A stretch of DNA of 64,000 nucleotides. Source: Homarus americanus. Its lineage: Eukaryota > Arthropoda > Malacostraca > Decapoda > Nephropidae. This document shows positions 37,410-49,195 of the stretch, piece by piece. The stretch is taken from assembly GCF_018991925.1 (NCBI RefSeq), contig NW_024756701.1, forward strand, positions 81,956-145,955, written 5' to 3'. Made by a program: the position numbers and the translations under genes. Position 1 is the first letter of the stretch. Every line of letters begins with the position of its first letter. The notes below the pieces were generated by a model, which was given only the letters and a program-made list of their open reading frames with translations, was not told the origin of the DNA and did not search any database.

Positions 37410-37915
37410 ACATCACTGATACAGCCACTCACTGATACAGTCACTCAGATACATCCACTCACTGATGCAGCCACTCACTAATGCAGCCCTCACTGATCAG
37501 CCACTCACTGATACAGCCACTCCTGATGCCACTCACTGATACAGCCACCACTCACTGATACAGCCACTCACTGATACAGCCACTCACTGATACAGCCACT
37601 CACTGATACGGCCACTCACTGATACAGTCACTCACTGATACATCCACTCACTGATACATCCACTCACTGATGCAGCCACTCACTGATGCAGCTACTCACT
37701 GATACAGCCACTCACTGATACAGCCACTCACTGATACAGCCACTCACTGATACAGCCACTCACTGATACAGCCACTCACTGATACAGCCACTTACTGATA
37801 CAGCCACTCACTGATACAGCCACTCACTGATACGGCCACTCACTGATACAGCCACTCACTGATACAGCCACTCACTGATACAGTCACTCACTGATACAGT
37901 CACTCACTGATATAT
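37410..37915. repeat. 16 bp minisatellite (CACTCACTGATACAGC)
   Basis: About 31 copies of CACTCACTGATACAGC, with variants GATGC, GATACATC and GATACGGC in local clusters. Confidence 0.95.
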
Positions 37916-39128
37916 AATCCATAGGTATATTAAACTCAGCAACTCAGCCAATTAATAGACTGATCATGAAGTAAAAGATTCTTAAAAGATTAGGAAATAA
38001 GAATCAAATCTCTTGTCACTAAACACAGTCATGGGACACAATACTTACTAGTGAACTAATAAGGATTTTGCTTTATGGGGTCTTGGATTATTATACTCGT
38101 TAACCTGTCAGTATCACTAAACTAAGTATTATTTCACTGAGAATACTTCTGGAGTAGTACTAGACTATCTCCCTTATTATACTATCTCCCTTAGTAAACT
38201 ATCTTCCTCAATACACTACCTCCCTTAGTCTAATTAACCAAACAATATCACTTAACAACGAGACATGTAAAACTCTGTAAATGGAAACCCTGGAATCGAA
38301 TTGTCTTTACCTTGAACCTACAAGACACTCGTTGTGGGAGTTCTTGTCTGTCTGTCTGTCTGTCATGTAATATTAACGTTGTATTATGCATTATCGAACC
38401 TTTTTTCTTTTGTATACATTTACTGAACTTCTTTACGTCTTGAGTAACATCAGATTTACATACCGTACTTAATGAACCCACAGAGGAGCGGCCTTACCTT
38501 ATTGCAATACACACAGTAGTAAACCGTTTGTTGTTGTCAAGTTACAGTACTGATAAGCTGGCGGAAACTCTTCTGTAATTTTACCCCTTGTCCAATTACA
38601 GTTCAAAGCCTTAGAATGAAATTTACCTGCCTGAGGTTAATTGGATGAAATACCTGTATTTTCATGACCTGCTGGGGAGGGAAATCCTATTACTATTTTC
38701 TAATATAATTTAATTAGAAGGGAAGTAAAATGTTTGGGGATTGAATCTGTTTTAACACTATTGATAAAAACAATAGATAAATCTGTTGATTTTAAATCTG
38801 TTGTTGTCTTTATCAATGTAGTAAATGGGTATAGCAGATAATCCTTCCACGACATAACAGGCAACCAGATAAAATAATCGACTAAATATAAAATAATGTG
38901 GAAATCATATTGAAATAGAACACCATAAAGTAGAATTAAAACAAATATAAATAGTTTAAAACTCAAAGACTTTATTAGTATGGTTATTGATATGTATCGT
39001 TGGCATTCATGTTTAAGATTTATTAATAAATAATTTTTAAACATTATGAAAATATAAACATCTTTCACGTCTTTCAAAATTGTTCCAAGTTGTTGTCGAG
39101 TGTTGAAAACTATTCTCGTGAACAGCGT
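37916..39128. other. AT-rich non-repetitive DNA
   Basis: A short (CTGT)n lies near 38341-38364. The 125-residue minus frame at 38700-39077 is AT-rich Ile/Leu/Phe/Lys sequence without a recognisable domain. Confidence 0.45.
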
Positions 39129-39540
39129 TTAATGACACTCGCTACTGAAGCAGCTAATTATACTAAACATCAACAACAACCAACTTAAGCATAAAACGAA
39201 AAGTTGAGCCAAAAATCCCTGATGCAGCAAGAAGGCATTAACGTCAGCCTTAAGAGTTTGCAAGGAACCGCCATCAAGGCATTCCAGAATTGCCTCGTTA
39301 CCTGATGAAAGCATCTGGAACACTGGCGAGGTACAGTGTCTAAATACTCGTAGTTCAAGGCCAAGAAAGCAGTTCATGACTGTCTAAAGAAACTGTTCTC
39401 TCCAGGAAGAAACGAAATCTGTGTAGTTCTGTCCCATTTTGATGCGAATATATTGCCCACTGAAGATGGCGTTGGTAAAAGGTTATCCTAATGGAAGAAC
39501 AATGAATGGTAAAATATTTTATACACAATGAATATTTCAC
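39129..39540 (-). pseudogene. Unrecognised frameshifted open-frame relic
   Basis: Two overlapping minus frames (39540 to 39355, then 39377 to 39129) join by a frame change and together read like balanced protein sequence of about 140 residues. The second contains GNEAILECLDGGSLQTLKAD, with composition unlike the surrounding AT-rich DNA. I cannot assign a family. A decayed mobile-element frame is more likely than a host gene, because there is no clear splice structure and the frame is broken. Confidence 0.3.
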
Positions 39541-40940
39541 CTCAGGGGGATAATGTCATGAACGGCCGAGATACCGAAAGTCATACTCAATCAGTCAAGT
39601 TACCATCTTTGAGTCTGAGAGTTGACGACTGTGGCCTCTCCAATCCAACCATTCTCGGGCTGTCTTTACAAATCCTCCCAAATGTTATATCTTCCCAGGA
39701 ACAATAACTTTTAATTTCATTTATCCATCCTAGTCTCAGCCTTTCTCTCGCTTTCCTATCCTAAATGTTACGCATTAATATCGGACGAGCTACGAGTTTC
39801 CATCTTGGGAAAAGAAAACAAGTTTTTTATTTTCCGGATAATCAGCTAAATTTCTCTACATATCTTCGTTTTTGTGTCTCATTGTAAAATTTGTCCAGCT
39901 ATATGACTCTGAGTAGCTGAACCAAGCAAGTAAACAACAAGTAAACAGTGTAGACATAATCTTTTCCTCTACTAAGCTACAGGACCACCCAAGGACCCCG
40001 AGTCTCTGTTTACTCAAGAAGTAACCAATTTACTTTCTTTCAACACGGTCGAGTTACTGGTATTAATATTATATTGTTTACGGGGGAATTTTAGCTTAAA
40101 ACAGAAGAAGAAAAAAAGAAACCACATTTTACCTTAGGAGATTAATGTTGTTTTTGCCTTTATGCTTATAATAGGATTCACAATTTTATAGAAATATTGA
40201 GTATTTAAAGACATGTAAATTGTCATCAAACTAGAAATTTTTATATTGATGTTTCTTTTGACGAATTAATCCCTGATATGTTTAGTATATGTGTGTGGCA
40301 TCTTCTCTATAATGCCATCACACTCAGGCAACTGTCAACATTAAGAGGTTTTTTCTGTGATACTAGATGTAAGAGTTGTGTACAGTACTTCCTTCAGTAG
40401 CGTGTTATAGGATACTGCCAACACTGAAGGAAATTATTAATGGAGAGTAAAGATAAATAAATAATTATTAGTAAATCTTGTAATGTAAATGTTTAATAAT
40501 AAATAATAAAAATCATGAACTTCTGAATGCAAATTAGTGTTGGGTAAGCAAGGTTTTAAGAGCTTAAGGTTATCTCTGTTTAATCAGATTAACTAAGAAT
40601 ATTTTTCTACCTGTTAATGTTAAGTAAAGGTGAATTTAAGGCGCCAACTGTTTACATAATGTGTATGTGTGTGAGAGTGTGGGTGTGTGAGTGAGTGTGG
40701 GTGTGTGTGTGTGTTTTATTTCTAGTGACTGGTGCATATAATAACCTCGTCATTAGATCACAGTAATACATTATAAACAAATCATAAAGACTTGCATGTG
40801 TTGGAGTATGTCTGTCTGTCTGTCTGTTGGTTCTTCCATGACAGCCTTTAGTTATGTATCATTCCCACCTTACCTAAAGCTCTTGATGTATTTTATTTTA
40901 GTTGTTTTTTGGTGCATTGAGAAGTCTGATTAAAAATATC
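39541..40940. other. Non-repetitive DNA, nothing recognised
   Basis: A small GTGTGTGAGTGAGTGTG patch lies at 40665-40715 and (TGTC)n near 40810-40826. No gene was recognised. Confidence 0.45.
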
Positions 40941-40945
40941 CGAGA

Positions 40946-41134
40946 TTAGTTTCTTTTAAGCATACCATGTTGGTCTGAAGCTGAATATGTCCACAGATAG
41001 GAAGGGTTCAGGTCACATACAGCTCCCTTCCAGCTCACACTCAGAACTTTATCAGCCAAGTGGTGTACTTTAGCACTGAGGAAAGACAAGAGGAACATCC
41101 GTGCTTGTGTTGTTACCTTCCTAGCCACTCTCAT
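40946..41134 (-). other. Short open frame, unrecognised
   Basis: A 62-residue minus frame of balanced composition (MRVARKVTTQARMFLLSFLS at its start) in otherwise stop-rich DNA. No domain, signal peptide or splice site is convincing. Listed because its composition is not explained by a repeat. Confidence 0.2.
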
Positions 41135-41504
41135 GTCGCTGTAGACTTTAGTTCTGCTTTAAGTCCGTCGAAGTGTCTTGTTGAAGCACCCAACTGGCTT
41201 CACACTTGTGCTTGGAGACGTATTACACTTTTTTTTTAGGCTTTCCAGCTGAGTCTGTGGTCAAGTGTGGAACTGGACAGAGCTCTGGTAGAATGCTATT
41301 TGCAGTTACATTCAGTTGACCATTTATAAGACGAAGCTGTTGATCCCCTTTACTACCAGAACCAGTGGGCAAAAAAGTTAAATAGGAATAGTATTATATT
41401 TTTTCCTGTCGTTGATGAGTAAAATAAAGTCGATCCCATAGACCTAATAGAGTGTGGATGTAACATACTGTATATATATAGTTAGTCTTTCTTACATAGT
41501 AGAC

Positions 41505-41656
41505 GACAGCGTGGCCGATACAACACTCATATTCTCACTTCCTTATCTATATAAAGTTAGGTACTACATAAACAACACGATCGACTGTAGGTGCTCTAAG
41601 TACAACCCAGAGGTACTTAGCACAGGTGAACGTTCATATCCCACTCGACCACCGCT
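41505..41656 (-). mobile_element. tRNA-derived SINE, minus strand, diverged
   Basis: On the minus strand the head reads AGCGGTGGTCGAGTGGGATA. Box A (TGGTCGAGTGG) is at 41641-41651 and a weak box B (GGGTTGTACTT) at 41598-41608. The tail has ACAGTCGATCGTG and finishes near GTATCGGCCACGC at about 41508, matching the tail order of the copy at 3438-3574. Confidence 0.6.
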
Positions 41657-41935
41657 TACTTAGTAAAAATAGGAATATCGATTTCCTTTATTTTTTACTT
41701 TGGCTGGAAAACTAATAAGGACTCCCACAACATGAACGGGCTAATCTTAGACCCCAAGTTGTGGCTCATCAAAAACTTTTAAGAAACCCTAATTACGCCC
41801 CTGAACCAGCCCCCACTCCTGGCCTGAAATACCCGGCTAAAGACACAGAACTAGTTAGCTAAAGATCTCGGTTAAGCCTGACCCAACACTCAGGGTAATA
41901 CCGGACATAACCTTGAACTTAGTATTCCTCTATGC
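41657..41935. other. Non-repetitive DNA
   Basis: Nothing recognised. Confidence 0.45.
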
Positions 41936-41965
41936 TAGGTTAGGTTAGGTTAGGTTAGGTTAGAT
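41936..41965 (+). repeat. Interstitial (TTAGG)n tract
   Basis: About six TTAGG units; the first is GCTAGG. Confidence 0.9.
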
Positions 41966-42905
41966 AATAAAAACATCACAATAAAACATAAAATATTAGA
42001 CACAAGTTTCCCTCATCAGAAACGCTGGACAAAACCCCGTGGACTGGGATAATCCTCCACGTCTCGTTCATGTCACGATCTTGTTCAGGGTCACGCAGCT
42101 CGACTATAACTGTCCCTTAAAGGTCAAAGTTTTCTCATGTATTTTGGCAGTGTTGGAACTTTTCTGTCCTCATAACTTAAGAATATTTCTATTAAAACAT
42201 TAGATACACCACCTAATGTTTCTCTCAGTTCTGTCCACTAAAACTTTAAGTAGCTTATACTTAATGAAAATACGCGGTGTTATTTTTAAACTGAATAATA
42301 GAGTTTAGTGTGTCGCTCTAAACGGCAAACAATATTTTATCTAAGGCCCCCAGGGATATTAATACACTGTTATCATTAAGTAAAAACAAACAAAATATAT
42401 TTATATATTCCTGTTTAAATGTTGAGTTATTATTCCCCGCAATGAGTTTCCAAGGTATGGTAGTGTGTATGTCTGTATCATCTGACTCTATCTTAGTAAT
42501 CTCTTGGCTGAGCTGTTATGAAATATCACCTGCGTCAGGATCATCACCACAACACCAACCTAACATGATCTCACCCTGACCTACATGTTTGTTTTTTTGC
42601 ACTTTACTTTGTTTTGCCTTAAGCTAAGTTTTACCTTTATAAACTTTTGCTTTTTACTCATTTTACCTGATCAAGTTTTACGTTTTAGTTTATTTTACTT
42701 AAATAAACTTTGCATGTATATCTCCGTTAGTCAATTTATGTGTTTAGTTCATTTTAGGTAGTCAGGTTAGGGAGTCAATGAATGGAGCAGGGTCATCTAA
42801 CAACAAACAAATTACATTATTTTTTATGAAAGGCTGACGAGTTGTCTTATATTACATTTGATCATCCAGGCCTATGAGTCAGAGCCTAGTAGATTAGTAG
42901 TACCT
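41966..42905. other. AT-rich non-repetitive DNA
   Basis: Weak repetition of TTTTACTT/AAACTTT words at 42590-42740. No gene was recognised. Confidence 0.45.
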
Positions 42906-42907
42906 GG

Positions 42908-43155
42908 AGAATCCTTGATCAAAGATGGGATTCCCTGATCAAAGATATGAACACCCTGAACAAAGATGGAACACCCTGATCAAAGATGGGACATCCTGAT
43001 CAAATAGGTGTCACCTTGATCAATTATAAGGCACCCTGATGAAATATAGGATACCATAATTAGATATAAGACACCTTGATCAAAGATGGGACTCCCTGAT
43101 CAAAGTTGGGGCATAATGACCAAAACTGAGACAACCTGATCAAATATTGGGCATC
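42908..43155. repeat. ~22 bp minisatellite (ACACCCTGATCAAAGATGGG)
   Basis: About eleven copies of ACACCCTGATCAAAGATGGG, most keeping the palindrome TGATCA. The middle copies (43005-43080) are diverged. Confidence 0.85.
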
Positions 43156-43629
43156 TGAATACAAGAGTTTCGGGAACAATGGCCCCCAATTTAACCAGAG
43201 ATGATCTACTGTTAGCTAAGTACCTTTAGTTCTGCACGTTTATGTAGTCAGGACTAAGCCCACCTTTCCTGACTGACTTTCTGAATATGTTTTTCCCCCC
43301 CGAGTCATGTTTTGCCAGTTCACGAAGTACTGCCAGACGTTTGTTGAAATCCCAGATGGTACAGGCAGTCTTGTTGAGTTGCTTCAGTATATATGTCACC
43401 TAAACTAGTCATCGTTGAAAGATCTTACCAATAATTAAGTTTCTGTTGGATGGATCACAGAAACACCAAGTTATTAACGTATAAACTTTCCTTCATTTCC
43501 TCTCTGGTGTACATCAGTGTCTCTTATTTCTCCTCAACACAGTAAAGTTCTACACAAATATCCCTTAATTAAGCTTTTAGTGACATCAGTGTCTTCATAT
43601 GTTATCTACACACGGACAATATTCATAAA
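43156..43629. other. Non-repetitive DNA
   Basis: Nothing recognised. Confidence 0.45.
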
Positions 43630-43716
43630 GGTGGCCCGGGCCGCTCCTGTAGTGGCCCGGGCCACTCTTGTAGTGGCCCGGCCGCTGATGTAGTGGCCCG
43701 GGCCGCTGATGTAGTG
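43630..43716. repeat. 21 bp GC-rich palindromic repeat, four copies
   Basis: Units start at 43631, 43652, 43673 and 43693. Each carries GTGGCCCGGGCCGCT or a close variant. Copy two contains the perfect 16-base palindrome AGTGGCCCGGGCCACT; copy three has lost one G. The block stands out as GC-rich in AT-rich surroundings. Confidence 0.88.
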
Positions 43717-43754
43717 ATATCTTGGCTAATTTGGCCCTATTAATTTGTGTCCCT

Positions 43755-43835
43755 TAACTCCTCGTACCCCCCTACAACCCCCTTACCCCCCCTCCCCTAC
43801 AACCCCCTTACCCCCCCTCCCCCTACCCCTCCCCT
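43755..43835. repeat. C-rich repeat (CCCCCTACAACCCCCTTA)
   Basis: Three copies of a ~26 base C-rich unit; the opposite strand is G-rich. Confidence 0.75.
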
Positions 43836-44143
43836 GTGCCTTGAGACGGGCAATGCGTATTGACTCTCCCGCCCCAGTGCAATTACTTAATGAATCAAAT
43901 TGTTTCGTACCCCCCTCCGCCCCACCTCTGCTCCCTCCCCCTCTCTCAGTATCATAAATATTGGCTCTAATTATTGAGCCTTGCTGTGATATTACGGGAG
44001 TTTATATAACCCTTTATATATATTAGAAAATAACAGCATGACATTACAGCTGAGGTTCCACTATGATAACATAAATAACGTGAAATATTATACGATACAA
44101 AATGAGCAAAAACAATGACGAAATCGCCTTAAATTCGTCATAT

Positions 44144-44144
<1 letters not shown>

Positions 44145-44195
<51 letters not shown>
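44145..44195. repeat. (GA)n microsatellite
   Basis: About 25 GA units. Confidence 0.96.
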
Positions 44196-44196
<1 letters not shown>

Positions 44197-44555
44197 ATTC
44201 TTTTTATTTATTTATTTACTTTTGGAGATACTGAGTTTATCATGTCGAGGATTAATATTAGACACCTACTCAAAATACCCCCACCCCCACCCGCAAAAAA
44301 TCCAGAAATTTTAATCTTTTTCAGGAAATCCGCTTGATCGTTTTGTGTCCCCCCGCCCGTGTAGTCAATGTGGGCTTCATTTTTTTCCAACATAAATTAT
44401 GGTAAATCCTCATTAACAATTCAATGCAACGGGATGAATTGTACTATCTGGCAGCCAGCAACGGGGATTAGGTCTATTCTCTTTTTTTTTTCAGTCATTT
44501 GTATTGGACATTGTTATATGTTTTAAGTTTTGATGTTACTACTAGGTAGGTGATA
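44196..44555. other. Non-repetitive DNA
   Basis: The 61-residue minus frame at 44208-44393 includes a CCCCCAC-derived Gly run; no domain was recognised. Confidence 0.4.
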
Positions 44556-44564
44556 TGTGTGTGT

Positions 44565-44611
<47 letters not shown>

Positions 44612-44624
44612 TGTGTGTGTGTGT
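44556..44624. repeat. (GT)n microsatellite
   Basis: About 34 units with CT and GG interruptions; a shorter (CA)n follows at 44710-44742. Confidence 0.95.
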
Positions 44625-45024
44625 ATTAGTAACTTTTCTATTTTAACCAAGTAGTCTGTCTCCTTGCATATTCAGACTCATTTTGGGAGAGTATACAGGG
44701 CCTTTTACTCACACACTCACACACACACACACACACACACACTCCCCGGGTGTGTAATATCACGTTGCAGCTGACGCAGTGTTTTGCTTCGTAATATCGC
44801 TCCACATTATGGGAGTAAGTGGTAGTTACATACATTTCTTATATACGTAAAAGATCCCAGCATAAAGCAAGACACTGTGTAGGTAATTTCCCGTAACTTA
44901 ATATCCTTGAAGATTATGTTACAGTTTTGTGAGGGATGAGGGTGAGTGATGTTACATATGTGTTGTGTAACTTAAGGGAAAATTGTTTACTGTATGTAGA
45001 TTGTATTTAGTTTGGGAGTTTTGG

Positions 45025-45080
45025 TTGGGGTGATGGTGGGGTGATGGTGGGGTGATGGTGGGGTGATGGTGGGGTGATGG
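45025..45080. repeat. 11 bp minisatellite (GGTGGGGTGAT)
   Basis: Five perfect copies of GGTGGGGTGAT. Confidence 0.92.
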
Positions 45081-45565
45081 GGATGGGGGCGGTCTAGCGT
45101 TTAGTGTTTATTATGATAATTATAAATGAATCAGATAAAATCATTTGGTTAATATCAGATAATGTTTTGAGTGATAATATCTGGATTCATTATAATAATC
45201 GAAAGTCTATATCACAGCGCCGTGTACTAGAGTCGCCTGACGGTAGAGACAATGTGTTTTAAAATCATAACTACAAATCAGTGAACTATTGGTGTTCTCG
45301 GTCTCGCCTCTCTGACTATCGAAAACCTATACTGTCCATGGAGCAATTTAATGATCCATTTGTTTAACGAATAATCCATTCAGGAGGGGAATAGAGACTC
45401 TCATCAATAATGCCCTGAGAGCCTACTACATATTAGTCTGATGAGACGCACACCCCTGCAGGTAAACTCGGTGGAAGGTTCGGCAAGAAGTCTGCCATTC
45501 TTATACCTGGCGAAGTTATGAGACGTTCACATGCACGTACCCACATCACACACGACACACGCAAC
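45081..45565. other. Non-repetitive DNA
   Basis: Nothing recognised. Confidence 0.45.
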
Positions 45566-45569
45566 ATTG

Positions 45570-45640
45570 CCTTATATATACATATATATATATACTCTCT
45601 CATATATATATATATATATACGTGTGTGTGTGTGTGTGTA
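45570..45640. repeat. (AT)n-(GT)n compound microsatellite
   Basis: Two AT runs separated by ACTCTCTCA, then (GT)n. Confidence 0.9.
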
Positions 45641-47720
45641 CTGTACTGCAACGGAAAGTTTAATTTTTTCTTCAGCTCTTTCATGTACTATCAACACATT
45701 TTGAAAAGTTCAAGCAGAATTTACTATTTATTTTTTCTTTGGAGTTTACAAGGAAAAATTAGTGTTTATCCCGCGTACACTTTGTACTACCGTGTAAATA
45801 AGTTAATATATAATGCATGAATGTGTACATGGATAGATTAGTTTGCACTTCATAAAGTTATCAGGGAAATCAAGTTAATATTGAGAGATGGGTCTGAGAG
45901 AGGCACATTAGCGGACCCAGGTAGCAACATAAAGACAATAAGAGAACAGCGGGGCTCCAGCACGCACCAGCCCCACCTCCAAATCTCATCATAATCATAT
46001 AAAGACTTTTGGAGCTGGTGACGAGGCGCACGACACGAAATTTTATCCTCCAATTTAGATTTTTTTTCATACGGCTCTCGTCTGTATCATACTACTGTGA
46101 TCTGCTGACGGTGTGCATGATGACAGGCTTTTGTTTTGTCTTCTTTCATCAGTTTCACCGGATGATAACACCTGAAGGTTATCATCCACGCGCTGAACAC
46201 AACCATGAAGGTAAATTAATAGCTCAAAGTCGAGAGTAAAAAAAAAATTGTTTTTTCTGTCCCATCAACCTATCATCCCTTCCTCACTCCCTCCTCCCCT
46301 TCCCCCATCCCTTCAGGTCCTTCCCCCAATCTCTCTCTCTCTCTCTCTCTCTCAATGATGATCGTTCCCAAGGTAAAAACAACTTCACCTTTCACCATCT
46401 CGTCAACAGATCATTATCCTTGTTTACAGTGTATAGCGTGTGTGTGTAGTCTGCACTCATCATCAACTCTTGGCCTGAAAAAAAAGACTATTGTCGTATT
46501 TTTGTACTGTACTGTAATTATTCTTCTCTGCTGTATTCTTAAACTTAATATTCTTCGTTTGTTATTATTGTTTTTTTTTAGAGAGAGGGGTTTGATATTT
46601 GAATCGATTGCATTGTATTTTTTTTATTATATGTTTTTAGTTTTATCTTCTCCCAAATTTACAAGTTTGGTTTATTTGTTTCTCAGTATTCACATCACTT
46701 CGTACCATTTTTTTTATTTTTTATTTGATGCTCATTGTATTAGAATATTTATCGTGGTGTTATTATTGTATGATGACACATGTGTGTGTGTGTATATATG
46801 TGTGTGTGTGTGTGTGTGTTCATTTATGTTTACTTGTTCATATTTGTGTGTTCATTTTCTTCATTATTCGTCTCCTTGAGTGGTAAATTATGCGAGTGAT
46901 AAGATTTTCTCGAATTTGTATTTATCTTGTGAGTGTTCATCAGTGTTCAGGAATATACAGGTAAATGTATTTATTTTCAATGTTTTTTTTTTTAAGAATT
47001 TCCCTTCATAAGTTTTCCTCGTGTCTCTTTTAATATTCATCTTTCATATTTTTTTCCTATTGATTCTTATCACTCGACTTCAAAACAATACCAGAATTAA
47101 GAAGCATGATCAGATAGTTTGTACGAGAAAAAAAATACACAATGACTGAGTTAAAGAAATACAAAAAAGTAAAAAAATAAATAAAAATCTCGTTTTTTTT
47201 TTCGATTTTCTTTTAGTTTTTATGATTTTTTTATTTTTTTGATTTTTAGCTTTATTTTTTATTGTTTGCTCCTTTTTAGTATTGTATGCTTGATTGTTTT
47301 CACTCTTCATATTATTAATTTATCTGACATATTTTATTGTTATTTTTTCTATTCATTCAGTTTGTTTAGAACTTTTATTCGCTTTTATTTTATTTTACTT
47401 TATATCTAAATCATTGTTTATTGATTTTTTGTTTATTCTTACGTGTAAAACATTTGCATATATTATCGTTAAATTATATTCCACATTAACTTTCCACATA
47501 CTGATTCTTTACGTAATAATTCATCAAAAACACAAAATTCAAGACACAGATACAACATTTCTCTTGAGTTTCATACAAAATTTTCTCTCCACTTCGTATA
47601 TTTTTCCTAAGGTACATTCCCACTAAACTGATCATTACAGATGAACCAAAACTCACCCCTTAAAAAAAAATAAAATCACAAATCCAGCCATAGTGAGGAA
47701 GCAGGAGAGAAGAGATCAAT
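45641..47720. other. AT-rich DNA, possible first intron of the minus-strand candidate gene
   Basis: Small arrays: (CT)n at 46329-46353 and (GT)n around 46779-46819. The GC-richer piece 45880-46050 is open on the minus strand in two frames (66-67 residues), but neither shows a domain. If the exon at 47727-47805 is real, this stretch would be intronic. I could not identify the next exon. Confidence 0.35.
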
Positions 47721-47726
47721 ACTCAC
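47721..47726 (-). promoter_or_regulatory. Candidate 5' splice donor GTGAGT
   Basis: The minus strand reads CACCATG|GTGAGTATTG, a strong match to the U1-type donor consensus, exactly at the end of the signal-peptide frame. Confidence 0.45.
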
Positions 47727-47805
47727 CATGGTGGAGGGTCAACAGGAGCAGGAGCAGGAGGAGGAGGAGAAGGGGACGGCCTGGGGGGCGGTGGTGGGTG
47801 TGCAT
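47727..47805 (-). CDS. Candidate first coding exon: signal peptide, partial gene
   Basis: On the minus strand an ATG at 47805-47803 opens a frame of 26 codons. It reads MHTHHRPPGRP, then eleven leucines, then TLHH, and stops at a consensus 5' splice donor (CATG|GTGAGTATT, intron starting at 47726) in phase 1. A short basic N-terminus followed by a long leucine core is the layout of a secretory signal peptide, so the product would be secreted or a type I membrane protein. The mature domain lies in downstream exons at lower coordinates, which I could not find. The start was chosen as the only ATG giving this layout; the frame is also open upstream without another ATG. An arthropod initiator-like TCAGT occurs at 47894-47890. 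Caution: the leucine codons are CTC/CTG repeats, so a chance low-complexity origin is possible. Confidence 0.45.
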
Positions 47806-48060
47806 GACGACGAAGGAGGAGGCGGCGGTGGTGGTGGTAGTACAAGAGGAGGTTGTTGAGGGCCTGACTCGGGCGCTCACACAACCATTACTGACGGTAC
47901 CCTGTTTAAAACCAACCAGGTCCTTGATACAGTATTCTTACCACCTGCGTCCACAGTCTCGAGTCCTCAATCTTCCTTACTTTTTTTTTCTCATGGGGAT
48001 AAATAGACAAAAAAAAAACAAATTATATTGTTCACGTCACTAACACTTAGGAGTGACGCT
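47806..48060. other. Candidate 5' UTR and upstream DNA of the minus-strand exon
   Basis: Relatively GC-rich to about 47880 with ACC/GGT trinucleotides, then mixed composition. A TTTAAA word lies at 47905-47910 but is too close to the TCAGT to act as its TATA box. Confidence 0.3.
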
Positions 48061-48084
48061 GATGTTGTCACTGGGAGCTAATGG

Positions 48085-48445
48085 ATAGGTATAGGCGCTG
48101 GTTAGCCTTTATGGTGATCACGGCTAGGCACTGTTACTGGCACTAAGGGATGGGAGTGTTTTTTTTATTATTGATCTAAATTAATGGCACTAGTCTCGTC
48201 TCTTGTGCTTACGGATATGTACTGTTTACCGGGTTTTTTTCTCACTGCGCTAACGGCTAGATACTGTTCATTGTTCTTGTCACTGCGCTAACAGATAAAC
48301 ACTGTTCATTGTTCTTGTCACTGCGCTAACAGATAGTCACTGTTCACTGTTCTTTTCAGTGTTACTAAAGGGATAGGCACTGTTTTCGCCGCTAAAGGAT
48401 GGCACTGTTTTCGCCGCTAAAGGATGGCACTGTTCTTGTCACTAA
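48085..48445. repeat. Degenerate tandem repeat (CACTGTTCATTGTTCTTGTC)
   Basis: Units of about 45 bases containing CACTGCGCTAACAGATA and ACTGTTCATTGTTCTTGT. They shorten rightward to two exact copies of GGCACTGTTTTCGCCGCTAA plus AGGAT at about 48374-48424. Confidence 0.8.
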
Positions 48446-49195
48446 GAGCCGACAGATCATATGTTTACAGACTTGTCATGAATTTTCCCCAACACCTCAC
48501 TTTCCTGTCACTGTATGTTGTGGCCTTTCATTTAACTGTAAAAAGAAAAGAAAAAAGAATTACAATGGCCGAGTGTCTTTTTAATACAATTCACAAACAG
48601 TTATAATCTGTTTTACCTCGTTTTTTCCCAAGTAAAAAAAAAAAATCACAAAACTATCCCATCCAGTCGTTTATATATTTCTATTATGTTTGTTAAGATA
48701 TATATGCAGGTATATGTAATGGGTAGAGGATTCAAGTCAATGTGTTCACTCCACTAAGACAAGCAAACACACACGTACACTCTGCGTCAACACTTCACAT
48801 CGCGCATAACGCAGTCAAGAGCTGGCTGATGGAGGTCACACCGAGTTGAGGGACGTACTAGCCATACTGAAAGCTGGACAAATCGAGTCCATTTTAAGTG
48901 AACCTGTGTAGGAGAATCACAATAAGTATTTGTTTTGTTTTTCCACTAACATAGACATATCACTTCATCCCCGACCCCCTCCATATAATAAGGATAATAT
49001 TATTTATCCCTCGTTGTAATTATCCTTATTTAAATCACCTACTGTTTAATTGACAATACGAGTAAACCCACCCCTATCCTATGGCCTGTAAAGAAACTCC
49101 GCTAATTTGGCGTACTGCACACAAGACTTAATGGTATATAATTAAGCTTTGGTTCGGACATGTGATAAGTCAATTAGGGGAGAATAATCTTCTTG
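48446..49195. other. Non-repetitive DNA
   Basis: Nothing recognised. Confidence 0.45.

Noticed and set aside
37410..37915. CRISPR-like regular repeats
   Set aside because: The 16 bp units are directly contiguous with no unique spacers, and the genome is clearly eukaryotic; it is a minisatellite.
45870..46070. Second exon of the signal-peptide candidate gene
   Set aside because: A GC-richer minus-strand open stretch lies here, but I could not find a convincing acceptor and donor pair in the required phase, nor a recognisable domain.
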